Part shown: piece by piece, positions 34,333-42,613 of the stretch
Position numbering within the stretch: position 1 is the stretch's first letter
How the letters are laid out: the number at the start of each line of letters is the position of its first letter
Assembly (NCBI RefSeq): GCF_019665785.1
Contig: NZ_CP081149.1
Location: 372,001 to 436,000 of the forward strand
Length of the DNA: 64,000 nt
Direction of reading: 5' to 3'
From: Deefgea piscis
GTDB lineage: Bacteria; Pseudomonadota; Gammaproteobacteria; Burkholderiales; Chitinibacteraceae
The notes under the pieces: model-generated
The model's database searches: none
What the model saw: only the letters and a program-made list of their open reading frames with translations
Told to the model about the DNA's origin: nothing
Position numbers and translations under genes: made by a program

Positions 34333-35292
34333 ATGGAATTTATTTCGAGTGTATTTAGCTTTTTGTTTTGGACTGCTCTGATTTTGGGCGGCTTGGCGCT
34401 TTGGTGTTATAACGGCTTACGCAGTAGCGCAGAGAATGTCAAAGAAGCATGGTCAAATATTGGTGTAGTGGCCAAAAAGCAGATTTCCTTAATTAATCAG
34501 CTGATTGATGTGGTTAAAAGCTATGAAGACAGCGAAAAACTGGTGATGTTGAAGGTGTCTGAAGATACCAGCCTGACATCGATTCAAAGCATGGTGCATC
34601 AATCCAATATTGCGTTAAATACCATGGCGGGCATGGCGCAAAAGTTTCCTGAACTCAAAAGCAATCAACAGTACAACCGCTTGATTGATAGCATTCAACA
34701 AGTTGAAGCACAGCTGCATGGCTATCGCGAACAATATAATGCCGTCACCAAACAGTACAATATTGCGCGCGGCAAAATCCCTCACGTGTTTATCTCTAGC
34801 CAATTGGGTTTTAAATCCGCCCCCTATCTTGAGTTTAGCGGTGCAGAAGAAGTGCACGATATGGGGGTGCTCAAGTCGATTGGCGGCGATGATGCCGAAC
34901 GCTTAAATGCTTTGATTGGCTCGGCCAGCGGCAAAATGCTGCAGCTGGGTAAATCGGCTGCTGGTGCTGGGGTGCAAATGAGTAAACAAGCGGCCAATGC
35001 GGGCAAACAGCTGCTGGATAAAGGCAGCAGCAAAATCAAAGAAATCACCACCATTGATTATTTTTATCTCGACGCCGAGCGTAAACCGCAAGGCCCGGTG
35101 CAGTGGGATGCGCTATTGGCGCTACATGCTGAGCAACAGATTAGCGACGATACTTTGGTATGCAGCAAATCGCCGATGGGCAGTAGCGAATGGCAGAGTT
35201 TAAAAACGCTAATCGACGCCGAAACCGCCAATGGCCTGCCGGCAGTGCCCGATTTGCCGCCGATTCCAGACGTAGTAGAAAAAACGCATTAA
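34333..35292 (+). CDS. LemA-family protein with C-terminal GYF_2 domain
   Basis: A 319-residue membrane-anchored protein. A single N-terminal helix (about 5-27) is followed by a LemA-type coiled helical domain: YNGLRSSAENVKEAWSNIGV through MAQKFPELKSNQQYNRLIDS and VEAQLHGYREQYNAVTKQYN. A variable linker rich in Ala, Gly and Lys follows, then a C-terminal GYF_2/DUF4339 domain (IDYFYLDAERKPQGPVQWDA... SEWQSL). LemA proteins are envelope proteins of unclear function; GYF_2 domains usually bind partners. GGGGGTG before the ATG is a good ribosome-binding site. Confidence 0.85.
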   Translation: MEFISSVFSFLFWTALILGGLALWCYNGLRSSAENVKEAWSNIGVVAKKQISLINQLIDVVKSYEDSEKLVMLKVSEDTSLTSIQSMVHQSNIALNTMAGMAQKFPELKSNQQYNRLIDSIQQVEAQLHGYREQYNAVTKQYNIARGKIPHVFISSQLGFKSAPYLEFSGAEEVHDMGVLKSIGGDDAERLNALIGSASGKMLQLGKSAAGAGVQMSKQAANAGKQLLDKGSSKIKEITTIDYFYLDAERKPQGPVQWDALLALHAEQQISDDTLVCSKSPMGSSEWQSLKTLIDAETANGLPAVPDLPPIPDVVEKTH

Positions 35293-35437
35293 GCGCTTGA
35301 GTATTGCACTGTGCGCCCAGCCGGATTGTATATATATAACAACTCGGTTTGGCGGCGGCCTTTTTAAATAACATCAGCCTGATGCTGCGTGCTGCTATTG
35401 CGGCGCAGTGGCTGCGTGTTCAACTGTGCCGACGAAC

Positions 35438-35455
35438 TTGTCATTCAGATGTCAT
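35438..35455 (+). promoter_or_regulatory. Pho box (PhoB-binding site)
   Basis: TTGTCAT TCAG ATGTCAT: two 7-mers spaced 11 bp apart exactly as in the CTGTCAT-N4-CTGTCAT consensus. A TACTAT -10 (35466-35471) lies 10 bp downstream, the normal placing when PhoB replaces the -35 contact. Confidence 0.8.
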
Positions 35456-35505
35456 TGAACTGCCTTACTATCGCAATCCATCATTAATTCATTGGCGGGT
35501 TTGGC

Positions 35506-36849
35506 ATGTTGAAGTTTTCGCTCATCACTTTATTAATCGCTGGTGCTGCCCATGCCGCACCCTTGTTTGAAATGCAGCAGGTTGATCACCCGGCGATTGC
35601 CTCGATTGAGCGCTACACCTTGCAAAGCCCAAGCAAAGAAAACATCGCTTATCACGGTGAATTTGCCAGCGCCTTTCCACAAGGATTTGCCTTTGCGCCG
35701 GGCTCTGGCTTGGGATTTAAAAAAATGGATCGCGACGGCACTTTGTATTTTTGGGCGACCGGTGATCGCGGCCCCAATGGTGACTCGCCTAAAGTGCAAG
35801 TGGGGGATAAAAAGCGCGAAGCCAAATTCTTTTTGGCGCCTGATTACGCGCCGCGCTTTGCCGAAATCAAAGTTCGCCGCCAGCATTCTGCCGATGTGAT
35901 CTCGAGCAAGCCGTTTTTAATTGACGGCCAAGTGGCTAGTGGCCTGCCGTTGCCGCAAGGTCGCGTTGGCGCCACCGGCGAAGTGGCACTGAGCGACACG
36001 CTCAAAACGCTAGACGCCAGCCCACGCGGTATCGATCCCGAAGGCATTGTGGCCGGCAAAAAAGGCCAATTGTGGGTGGTCGATGAATACGGCCCATTTT
36101 TGCTGCAAGTCGATGCCGCCAGCGGCAAAGTGTTAAAGCAACTTGCCCCCGGCGCGGGCTTGCCCGATGTGCTTAAACATCGCCAAGCCAATCGCGGCTT
36201 TGAAGCCGTCGCCTTTACGCCCAATGGCAAAGTGTATGCCATGTTGCAATCGACACTGAATATCGACGGCGAAACCAAATCCAGCGCCCAATTTATCCGC
36301 CTGGTTGAATTTGACCCAAGCAGCGGCGCAACGCGCACCTTGGCCTACCCATTGGATGTCGACGCGTACAAAAAAACTGGCGACGCCAAAATTGGTGATC
36401 TGGTCGCCATCGACAACACGCATTTTGCCTTGATTGAGCAAGGCAAAGGCAAAGATAAACAGCTGCGCAATGTGCTGTATGTGATTGATATCGCCGGTGC
36501 CGATACGCTGGCGCCCATCGCTGGCAAAGAGCCGGAATACGCTAGCAAAGCTGATTTAGCCAATGTCAAAATGATCCGCAAACAGCGCGTACTCGATTTG
36601 CGCGAATTGGGCTGGCAAGCCGAAAAAGCCGAAGGCCTCGCTCTATATAACGGCGGCATCGCCATCATGAACGACAACGACTTTGGCCTAAAAACCGAAC
36701 TCGCCAGCGGCAAAGACGTCGATGATGTCGTCATCGACAACGGCCAACTCCCCAACAACGAACGCCTTGTCGTTAAACCGAGCAACGAAGCGACTGAGCT
36801 GTGGCTAATCAACCTCAAACAACCCCTGAGCCACTACTACCCAAAGTAA
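35506..36849 (+). CDS. Esterase-like activity of phytase family protein
   Basis: A 447-residue exported protein with a signal peptide (MLKFSLITLLIAGAAHA) and a phytase-like beta-propeller from residue 40: AFAPGSGLGFKKMDRDGTLY, FWATGDRGPNGDSP, SPRGIDPEGIVAGKKGQLWV, VDEYGPFLLQVD and EGLALYNGGIAIMNDNDFGL. The family hydrolyses phosphate esters in the periplasm; calcium-ligand acidic residues are plentiful. The Pho box upstream strengthens a role in phosphate scavenging. Monocistronic, ended by a strong terminator. Confidence 0.9.
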   Translation: MLKFSLITLLIAGAAHAAPLFEMQQVDHPAIASIERYTLQSPSKENIAYHGEFASAFPQGFAFAPGSGLGFKKMDRDGTLYFWATGDRGPNGDSPKVQVGDKKREAKFFLAPDYAPRFAEIKVRRQHSADVISSKPFLIDGQVASGLPLPQGRVGATGEVALSDTLKTLDASPRGIDPEGIVAGKKGQLWVVDEYGPFLLQVDAASGKVLKQLAPGAGLPDVLKHRQANRGFEAVAFTPNGKVYAMLQSTLNIDGETKSSAQFIRLVEFDPSSGATRTLAYPLDVDAYKKTGDAKIGDLVAIDNTHFALIEQGKGKDKQLRNVLYVIDIAGADTLAPIAGKEPEYASKADLANVKMIRKQRVLDLRELGWQAEKAEGLALYNGGIAIMNDNDFGLKTELASGKDVDDVVIDNGQLPNNERLVVKPSNEATELWLINLKQPLSHYYPK

Positions 36850-36877
36850 ACATATCGCCGACTACCCTCCAAGCTTG

Positions 36878-36904
36878 GCCCCGCAGATGCGGGGCTTTTT
36901 TTAT
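36878..36904 (+). terminator. Rho-independent terminator
   Basis: GCCCCGCAGATGCGGGGC is a near-perfect hairpin followed by eight or more T. It ends the phytase-like gene and leads directly into an ATGGGTATTGCTAGC repeat arm (36903-36917). Confidence 0.9.
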
Positions 36905-36959
36905 GGGTATTGCTAGCTAGGCTTTGATGATGAAGGTCTATGGTTGGATACATCGATAC

Positions 36960-37140
36960 GCTTGGCGTAGGGCGGCTTAGCCACAGGCATAACCCGCCAA
37001 TCCGCTGCCAACATCGTCAGTGGCAATCAGCGCGGGTGGATCACCCCAATCCGTCAATCCGGTAGGGTGGAATAAACGAAGTGCATTCCACCTTGATACC
37101 CGACGAACTAGTGGAATGCGCGATGCTTATTCCATCCTAC
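36960..37140. repeat. GTAGGGTGGAATAA palindrome with CTTAGCC/TAACCCGCC unit, copy A
   Basis: GTAGGGTGGAATAAACGAAG (37062 on) is mirrored by the sequence ending TTATTCCATCCTAC (37140), an imperfect palindrome of about 79 bp. It follows a smaller unit, GGCGGCTTAGCC... TAACCCGCCAATCCG (36967-37003). The same order occurs in copy B. The reading frame across it is not a gene. Confidence 0.75.
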
Positions 37141-37447
37141 TTGCTGCGCAGGTTTAGCCCATGCATGCAGCCATGCCGAATCATTAAAAAAGACTACGCA
37201 TGGATTCTAAAAGCGGATGTGAGAAACCGCACATGCGATTCAATCTCGTTCAAGCGTTGCTTATGATGCGCTTTCCTAGTCTTACGAAACTCTGAATCGA
37301 TCGTTATTTCTACGCTGATCGAGTGGGGTCGATTCATTCGATGAATCACGGAGTTTGTTGGCTGGCTGGGCATGAATAATCAGGCGATCAGTGCGATGAA
37401 AGTTCGCGCTAGATCGCTGAATCAGTAATCTAATTCGGAGTTAAAGT

Positions 37448-37786
37448 ATGAAATTTATTCAAATCCTCGCGGCTTTATTGGCCACATTCATGCTGACATC
37501 GGCGCCCACTTGGGCCGATAGTCGCCAAGATGCACATCGTATTGGTGCCTTTGCTGGCGCGATGAAATATTGCATCGAGCACGATGATGGCCGTGACGGT
37601 CGCTATAAAATGGCTCGGTTACGGGCATTTAAAGAAGTCGACGATATGTCGTCGCGGCGTAAACTCGATGCGATTGCTGCGCGTGATTTAGCGTATAACC
37701 GAGGCCGTTACTTGGGCCGCAAGCTCGATCGCAATCATTGCCGTCAGTTGGTTGGTGCATCAGAATGGCGTCGATTTTTTAACTAA
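37448..37786 (+). CDS. Hypothetical secreted protein, 112 aa
   Basis: A small exported protein with a signal peptide (MKFIQILAALLATFMLTSAP, cut after TWA). The mature part of about 88 residues is strongly basic and helical, with two cysteines (MKYCIEH and RNHCRQL) that could form one disulfide. No family is recognised. CGGAG lies about nine bases before the ATG. It sits between two repeat clusters and ends in its own terminator. Confidence 0.65.
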   Translation: MKFIQILAALLATFMLTSAPTWADSRQDAHRIGAFAGAMKYCIEHDDGRDGRYKMARLRAFKEVDDMSSRRKLDAIAARDLAYNRGRYLGRKLDRNHCRQLVGASEWRRFFN

Positions 37787-37862
37787 TTAGCGCAAGCGCT
37801 ATCCCCGTCATCGTTGTTACACCGTAAAGCGGCGGATATAAGCTCGCCGAGCATCCGGAAAA

Positions 37863-37897
37863 AAAAATAGCCTCGCTGTTGCGAGGCTATTTTTTTA
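37863..37897 (+). terminator. Rho-independent terminator
   Basis: AAAATAGCCTCGC and GCGAGGCTATTTT flank a TGTT loop, with A- and T-runs outside; it works on either strand. Confidence 0.9.
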
Positions 37898-37962
37898 TCC
37901 ATATTGCCCGCGAGGATGATGCGCGGTGATTAGATACATCGATACGCTTGGCGAGCGAATGG

Positions 37963-38079
37963 TTGGGCGGGCTTAGCCGCAGGCGTAACCCGCCAATCCG
38001 GTGGGGCGAAATAAACGAAGTGCATTCCACCTTGCTACTTCACGAACTGGTGAAATGCGCGATGTTTATTCCGCCCTAA
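37963..38079. repeat. GTAGGGTGGAATAA palindrome, copy B
   Basis: GGGCTTAGCCGCAGGCGTAA CCCGCCAATCCG is followed by GTGGGGCGAAATAAACGAAG (38001 on) and its mirror ending TTTATTCCGCCCTA (38079). It is the same layout as copy A, 0.9 kb away, with point changes in both arms. Confidence 0.7.
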
Positions 38080-38230
38080 GCTTGAAATAAAGGGCGAGGC
38101 ACGCGGTAAATATTGGGCTGTGTAGGCTTAACCCAACTTACGGTGATGCGCCACATAAGCCGATTAAGATTTTTTGTAATTATTCGGTCAAAACTGCGTA
38201 AAATCTCGGCAAACGAATCCGAGTCTACTC

Positions 38231-39160
38231 ATGCCTAATTCACTGCACACCAAAATCGCCCAACGTCAGTCTGGTATCTTGCTGTATGGCATTACGCCGC
38301 CCAAGGCCAATAACACGCCGGAAAAAATCGCTGAGATTGCCGCGCTGCAAATTGAGCGCATTGCGCCGCTGGGTTTGGATGGCTTGGTGTTGTATGACAT
38401 TCAAGACGAGGCCGATCGCACCGATGCAACGCGGCCGTTTCCGTTTATGGCGACGCTCGATCCGCTGGTGTATAGCCGGGATTACCTTGCGGCTTTAGAC
38501 ATGGCCAAAATTGTCTACCGCTGCGTGGGTAAGTATTCGCCTGAGCAATTTGGCGCTGATTTGCTGGCGATGAATGATGGGGTGTCGGTGTTTGTTGGCG
38601 CGGCATCTCGCCAGCAGCAGGTGTCGCTCACCGTGGCCCAAGCCTACGCGCTGCGCCGCGAGGTGAATCCCCATCTGCTAGTCGGTGGCGTGGCGATTCC
38701 TGAGCGGCATTTGGTCAAAAACGACGAGCATTTGCGCGTGGCGCACAAGGTGACTGAGGGCTGCTCTTTCTTTGTAACGCAATGCGTTTACAACGTTGAG
38801 GCGGCGAAGAATTTTTTGTCGGATTACTACTACGCTTGCCAACAAACAGGCACGGCGATGGTGCCGATTATTTTCACCATTACGCCATGTGGCTCAGTGA
38901 AAACGCTAGAATTTATGAAGTGGCTAGGGATTAGCATACCCAAATGGCTAGAGAACGACTTGATTCATTCGGGCGATATTTTGGCTAAATCACTGGATGT
39001 GTGTAAGGGTATATTCGCCGAGCTTTTGCAATACGCTGCTGAGAAGGGCATACCTGTAGGCTGCAATATTGAGAGCGTTGCCATTCGTAAAGACGAAATC
39101 GAAGCTTCATTGCAATTGGTGCGTGATGTGCAGCAGATGTTTCTTGCCACGCGAGCGTAA
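38231..39160 (+). CDS. Methylenetetrahydrofolate reductase family protein
   Basis: A 309-residue TIM-barrel flavoprotein of the MTHFR family, related to MetF, which reduces 5,10-methylene-THF to 5-methyl-THF. Visible parts: GILLYGITPPKANNTPEKIA (where MetF has E-x-x-PP), LGLDGLVLYDIQDEADRTDA, LLVGGVAIPERH, and GCSFFVTQCVYNVEAAKNFL with the conserved TQ. The Glu that is catalytic in MetF is replaced by GITPP here, so it may be a divergent subfamily rather than the housekeeping MetF. MetH at 47025 would use the product if the activity is real. Confidence 0.75.
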   Translation: MPNSLHTKIAQRQSGILLYGITPPKANNTPEKIAEIAALQIERIAPLGLDGLVLYDIQDEADRTDATRPFPFMATLDPLVYSRDYLAALDMAKIVYRCVGKYSPEQFGADLLAMNDGVSVFVGAASRQQQVSLTVAQAYALRREVNPHLLVGGVAIPERHLVKNDEHLRVAHKVTEGCSFFVTQCVYNVEAAKNFLSDYYYACQQTGTAMVPIIFTITPCGSVKTLEFMKWLGISIPKWLENDLIHSGDILAKSLDVCKGIFAELLQYAAEKGIPVGCNIESVAIRKDEIEASLQLVRDVQQMFLATRA

Positions 39161-39554
39161 TCGCCAACGGCATTGCGCTGTATGAGTTGTGTTTGGCGTA
39201 TTGCCGCTTCGCGTCAAATACACCCTACAATTTGCATTTATTGCGAATCAGCCTTGGACTTCGCCATTCAAAAAAAATCGAAAAAGCCTCGCCTGCGCGA
39301 GGTTTTTTTTTGGCCCTTATTGGCGAACGATGACGCCAGCAATATTTATTCGCTAGCGACTCAATCTCGCTGAGCGTGGCGCAAAGCCACGGCCTTGGGC
39401 GTAGTCTGCAATTTGCGCTCATCAGCAGCTCAAACACGACCCATATGGGTATTACCTTGTAGGCGATGAATAGAGAACGCTGTAGCTTAATACATCTATA
39501 TTTGATGCTCGGGGCGGCATTGAAACATGGCTGTTTTTACCCGGAGAGGCGCTG
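39161..39554. other. Intergenic region with repeat debris
   Basis: Holds a TTTGGCGTATTGCCGCTTCG repeat with AAATACACCCTACA (39189-39232), a terminator (39280-39311), a GTGGCGCAAAGCCAC hairpin (39377-39391) and a TGGGTATTACC palindrome fragment (39444 on). No gene is visible. Confidence 0.5.
39280..39311 (+). terminator. Rho-independent terminator
   Basis: AAAAAGCCTCGC and GCGAGGTTTTT pair round a short loop, followed by a long T-run. It belongs to the GCCTCGC terminator family that recurs in this region. Confidence 0.85.
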
Positions 39555-40271
39555 ATGTTTGACTATATTACCCAGCTGCAAAATCGGATCGAAATGCTGA
39601 TCGAGCGCAATTTAACGCCGATGCCGTTGGCGGCGCAGTGGTTTGCTGATGCGATTATCGATGACCAAATGATCCATATTCTGGGCACTGGTCATTCGCA
39701 TATGATCGGTCTAGAAGGCTTTATTCGCGCGGGTGGCTTGGGCAATATCAATGCGGTGCTCGATTCAACGGTGACCACTGCCGATGGCGCATTGCGTAGC
39801 TCGGCCTTGGAAAAACTACCGGGCTTGGCGGCGATTTTATGGGCGGAACAGCCAATCGCTGCTGGGGATTTAATTGTGGTGATTTCTAACTCTGGGCGCA
39901 ATGCGCTGCCGATTGAATTTGCACTACTGGCCAAAGAAAAAGGCCATCGCGTCATCGTGATCACCTCGGTTGAGCAATCTAGCCAAAATCCGAGCCGACA
40001 TCATTCCGGCCAAAAGCTAATGGACGTCGCGGATTTGCTGCTCGACAACTGCGTGCCGCCGGGCGATGGTTTGTGCGAAGTCAATCAGCAAGTCACCGGC
40101 GCGTTCTCGACGATTGCCGGTTGTGTATTGATTAATACCTTGGTGGTCGAATCGCAAAAAATCGCTTTGGCGCAAGGCGTAACTCCGAAGATTTTTTCTA
40201 GCCAGAATGTCGATGGCTTTAATAATGACGCGGTGTATCGGCACTTTCGTGGTCGGCTTAAATCCATGTAA
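39555..40271 (+). CDS. SIS-domain sugar isomerase-like protein
   Basis: A 238-residue protein with a sugar isomerase (SIS) domain, a fold that binds phosphosugars. The core reads MIHILGTGHSHMIGLEGFIR, then GDLIVVISNSGRNALPIEFA (phosphate-binding Ser loop) and HRVIVITSVEQSS, with the catalytic-region helices after residue 160. It resembles the stand-alone SIS_2 (UPF0309-like) group. The substrate is unknown and no sugar operon adjoins. GGAGAGG eight bases before the ATG. Confidence 0.85.
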   Translation: MFDYITQLQNRIEMLIERNLTPMPLAAQWFADAIIDDQMIHILGTGHSHMIGLEGFIRAGGLGNINAVLDSTVTTADGALRSSALEKLPGLAAILWAEQPIAAGDLIVVISNSGRNALPIEFALLAKEKGHRVIVITSVEQSSQNPSRHHSGQKLMDVADLLLDNCVPPGDGLCEVNQQVTGAFSTIAGCVLINTLVVESQKIALAQGVTPKIFSSQNVDGFNNDAVYRHFRGRLKSM

Positions 40272-40345
40272 ATGGGCTTAGGCACAGAGGCGGCAGTGGC
40301 GCGTAAATGGTTGCCGTCGAGCAAACGATATAACTTTTATCGCTG

Positions 40346-40400
40346 ATGCACTCGGTGCGCTTGGCGGGTTTTTAAACCCCAGCTCAACGAGCGCGGCATT
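40346..40400. repeat. GCTCGTTGGTCTGG-type unit, inverted copy
   Basis: Read on the minus strand it gives CGCTCGTTGAGCTGGGGTTT ... CAAGCGCACCGAGTG, matching the units at 25427 and 28751. Confidence 0.55.
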
Positions 40401-40425
40401 ACATCAACCCAAACCCATTCTGGTT

Positions 40426-40563
40426 ATGATCATGCCCAATATGGGTACTTATACCGATGCGCTTTTTAGCAAAACTCAGCCGCGGGTGCAGGCTAGAGCG
40501 CGTATTGCAAGCGGCGACGGATTTGTAATTCGGAGATTTGTCATTCGGATTTTGCTAACTTGA
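40426..40563 (+). pseudogene. Remnant of an HTH/nucleotidyltransferase-type gene
   Basis: The frame reads MIMPNMGTYTDALFSKTQPR-V before losing similarity and stopping at 40563. DALFSKTQPRV resembles the opening of winged-helix regulators fused to nucleotidyltransferase domains, which usually continues LALLFGQP; here it continues QARARIASG instead. I infer a 5' relic cut off by a rearrangement; the match is about 15 residues, so this is tentative. Confidence 0.4.
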
Positions 40564-40569
40564 GCTGAC

Positions 40570-40598
40570 GAAAAGCCTCGCATTCGCGAGGCTTTTTG
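40570..40598. terminator. GCCTCGC/GCGAGGC terminator
   Basis: AAAAGCCTCGC, a short loop and GCGAGGCTTTTT; immediately followed by the palindrome below. Confidence 0.85.
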
Positions 40599-40652
40599 AT
40601 GGGTATTGCTGGCTAAATATTATGCTAAAAACCTTTAAGCCAGATACCCACT
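40599..40652. repeat. Dispersed GGTATTGC palindrome
   Basis: TGGGTATTGCTGGCT is mirrored by AGCCAGATACCCA (two bases missing in the right arm), directly behind the GCCTCGC terminator and 25 bp from the isochorismatase stop. Confidence 0.65.
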
Positions 40653-40677
40653 GTGATGATGCTCAGCATGTTGCGGT

Positions 40678-41247
40678 TTAGGTGAGTAGTGGAAAAGCCA
40701 CCGCACCTGCTGGTGTTGCCCAGTTTTTAACCAACTCTGCAATCATGGCATTGGTGCTGGTCAGCCGTACGCCTGCAAACTCCATGCGGCGGTATGACAT
40801 GTCTTCGGCGATGGGATTGGACGAACCGCATGCGTCACAGACGACTTGGACATCGAATCCTTCCTCTTTGGCGCTGATGGCCGGTCCGACCATGCACACA
40901 TCGGTGGTTACACCGGCCATCACAAAGTTTTTCTTACCGGTATTGCGACAGGCAGCGGCAAAAGCAGGGTCGTCCCAAGCGTTGACGACGCCCTGACGCT
41001 TGATGCGTGCCGCGTAGGCTTCGGGTAATGCTTCTTGCAGTTCGGGCATTAACGGGCCTTGCACATTCACGTTGGTTTCTTGGCTAGAGGTGAGGACGAC
41101 CGGCATATTAGTGCCTGCGGCGAAACGAGCCAGAATCAAGACATTGCGTTGCAGTAGCGCGATCGGCGTCGTACTCGCCCAAGTATTGGTGCCGACTTGA
41201 TGGTCGATTAGGATGATGGCGGTGTCATCAAGGTTGAATTGTTTCAT
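40678..41247 (-). CDS. Isochorismatase-family cysteine hydrolase (YcaC-like)
   Basis: A 189-residue hydrolase. The Asp-Lys-Cys triad of the family is visible: Asp in IILIDHQVGTNTW, Lys in ARIKRQGVVNAWDDPAF and Cys in AGVTTDVCMVGPAISAKEEG. The closest type is YcaC, an octameric hydrolase of unknown substrate. It is transcribed towards the repeat region and alone on its strand. Confidence 0.88.
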   Translation of the reverse strand: MKQFNLDDTAIILIDHQVGTNTWASTTPIALLQRNVLILARFAAGTNMPVVLTSSQETNVNVQGPLMPELQEALPEAYAARIKRQGVVNAWDDPAFAAACRNTGKKNFVMAGVTTDVCMVGPAISAKEEGFDVQVVCDACGSSNPIAEDMSYRRMEFAGVRLTSTNAMIAELVKNWATPAGAVAFPLLT

Positions 41248-41475
41248 GGTCTTTTCTCAGCGTGTGGGGACGTTGCAGCTTAGGTAAAGAATATGCAATT
41301 ACCAACGACCACCGAGCGCTTTGCCATCTCGCGTCGAATTCACGCTGCATCAGGTCATTATTGTTTGCGACTTAAGGCATAGCTTTCTTGCTGCAAGTTG
41401 TTGATAAATTAAATATTGTTCTTGTTTTTGCTTACTTTTTGAGTCATCTTTCTGGGGTCGATATGGGAGTTTGCA

Positions 41476-42192
41476 ATGAACCAAATCAATCCAGCAGCAG
41501 AAAACACGGTCGAGCTAGACAACGCGCAAAAACTCGCTCTAAACCAGTATTTATTGGACGGTAAAGAGCTGTTTATTAGCCTGCCGCAGACTAATATGAT
41601 GCCGATTCGCGCTCAGCTACTGCACGTGATTGCCGGGCAAACGCTGCTGATTCGCCCATTGATCAAGTCCGACCAACTCGATATCCGCGTTAAATTAAAT
41701 GGTGCCGCCACCCTGAGCGTACGGCTGGCCGTACCCAATGGCGTGCTGTGCTTTGAGTCCAAGCTGATCCCCCTGCCGCAGCAGCCGCAATGGACGATCG
41801 GTTTGCAATGGCCAGAGCAGATGCGCATCGAACAAAGCCGCCACTTCTCGCGCGTGGCCTTGCACCAAGCGTTGCTGGTTGAGCGCACCGGTGATATGCG
41901 CCGCCGCGCCATGCTGCTGAATTTATCTGAACAAGGCATGCAAGTGGAATATCACGCCGCCTTGGGCATGATTGGTGATGAGCTGCATGTATCGCTGGAA
42001 CTACCCTTTGAGGACGGCGCAATATCGGTTGAGGCCAGCGCGATTATTCGCAGCAAATTCAGCGAAATCAGCGAAGACCATGTGCTGCATGGCTTGGAAT
42101 TTTGCAATTTAACCGAAGCCGCCAATAACAATATTCAACGCTATATGCAGCAAAGACTAAGCGCCCAAAACGACGCAGTTGCGTGTGTTTAA
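41476..42192 (+). CDS. PilZ-domain c-di-GMP receptor (YcgR-like)
   Basis: A 238-residue cytoplasmic protein. An N-terminal YcgR-like beta domain (about 25-110) is followed by a PilZ domain with both c-di-GMP motifs intact: RHFSR (RxxxR) near residue 121 and NLSEQG (D/N-x-S-x-x-G) near residue 149. YcgR proteins slow the flagellar motor when c-di-GMP rises. GGGAG upstream supports the ATG. No flagellar genes adjoin. It is a natural effector for the two diguanylate cyclases in the window. Confidence 0.88.
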   Translation: MNQINPAAENTVELDNAQKLALNQYLLDGKELFISLPQTNMMPIRAQLLHVIAGQTLLIRPLIKSDQLDIRVKLNGAATLSVRLAVPNGVLCFESKLIPLPQQPQWTIGLQWPEQMRIEQSRHFSRVALHQALLVERTGDMRRRAMLLNLSEQGMQVEYHAALGMIGDELHVSLELPFEDGAISVEASAIIRSKFSEISEDHVLHGLEFCNLTEAANNNIQRYMQQRLSAQNDAVACV

Positions 42193-42245
42193 CTTCACCA
42201 TTTGGGCAAGCCAAACCTGATTTGCCCCAATCCAGCACTCAACAA

Positions 42246-42272
42246 AAGCCTCGCATTTGCGAGGCTTTTTTG
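42246..42272. terminator. GCCTCGC/GCGAGGC terminator
   Basis: AAAAGCCTCGCATTTGCGAGGC followed by T6, ending the PilZ transcript and running straight into the palindrome at 42275. Confidence 0.85.
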
Positions 42273-42274
42273 TG

Positions 42275-42307
42275 GGTATTGCTGGCCAAGCATTGCTCAG
42301 CAACACC
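42275..42307. repeat. Dispersed GGTATTGC palindrome, short copy
   Basis: GGTATTGCTG and CAGCAACACC pair at nine of ten positions across a 13-base centre, immediately after the GCCTCGC terminator. Confidence 0.55.
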
Positions 42308-42428
42308 TGCAAGCAAATACACCGATACGTAGGGTAGCTTATTTAGCCGCGCCCCGAAGCAAGTCCCCTTGGGGGATAAGCCGCCAATCTGATGAGGGAA
42401 TCACCAGTCGTAATTAGAAAGAATCAAA

Positions 42429-42483
42429 GGGGTCAGAGTCGATTGATTCCACGGAATACTAGAAATCAATCGACTCTGACCCC
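42429..42483. repeat. Perfect 20-bp inverted repeat GGGGTCAGAGTCGATTGATT
   Basis: The arm GGGGTCAGAGTCGATTGATT (42429-42448) and its exact complement (42464-42483) surround 15 bases. GGGGTCAGAGTC ends are typical of small palindromes linked to Y1/REP-type transposases. It marks the left edge of an AT-rich segment. Confidence 0.75.
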
Positions 42484-42613
42484 ATTGATTTTCATTGATC
42501 TAAGTAATTGTAGTGGAAAGCGATTTATCTACTTTCTTTTGTTGACAGTAAGATGTTACCTATCGTTATAATTCGATTTTTATAAGGGTAAATACTTAGT
42601 CTAGGAAAATGGA

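Noticed and set aside
37081..37266. 61-codon ORF after the phytase-like gene
   Set aside because: It is read across the GTAGGGTGGAATAA palindrome, with no ribosome-binding site or recognisable product.
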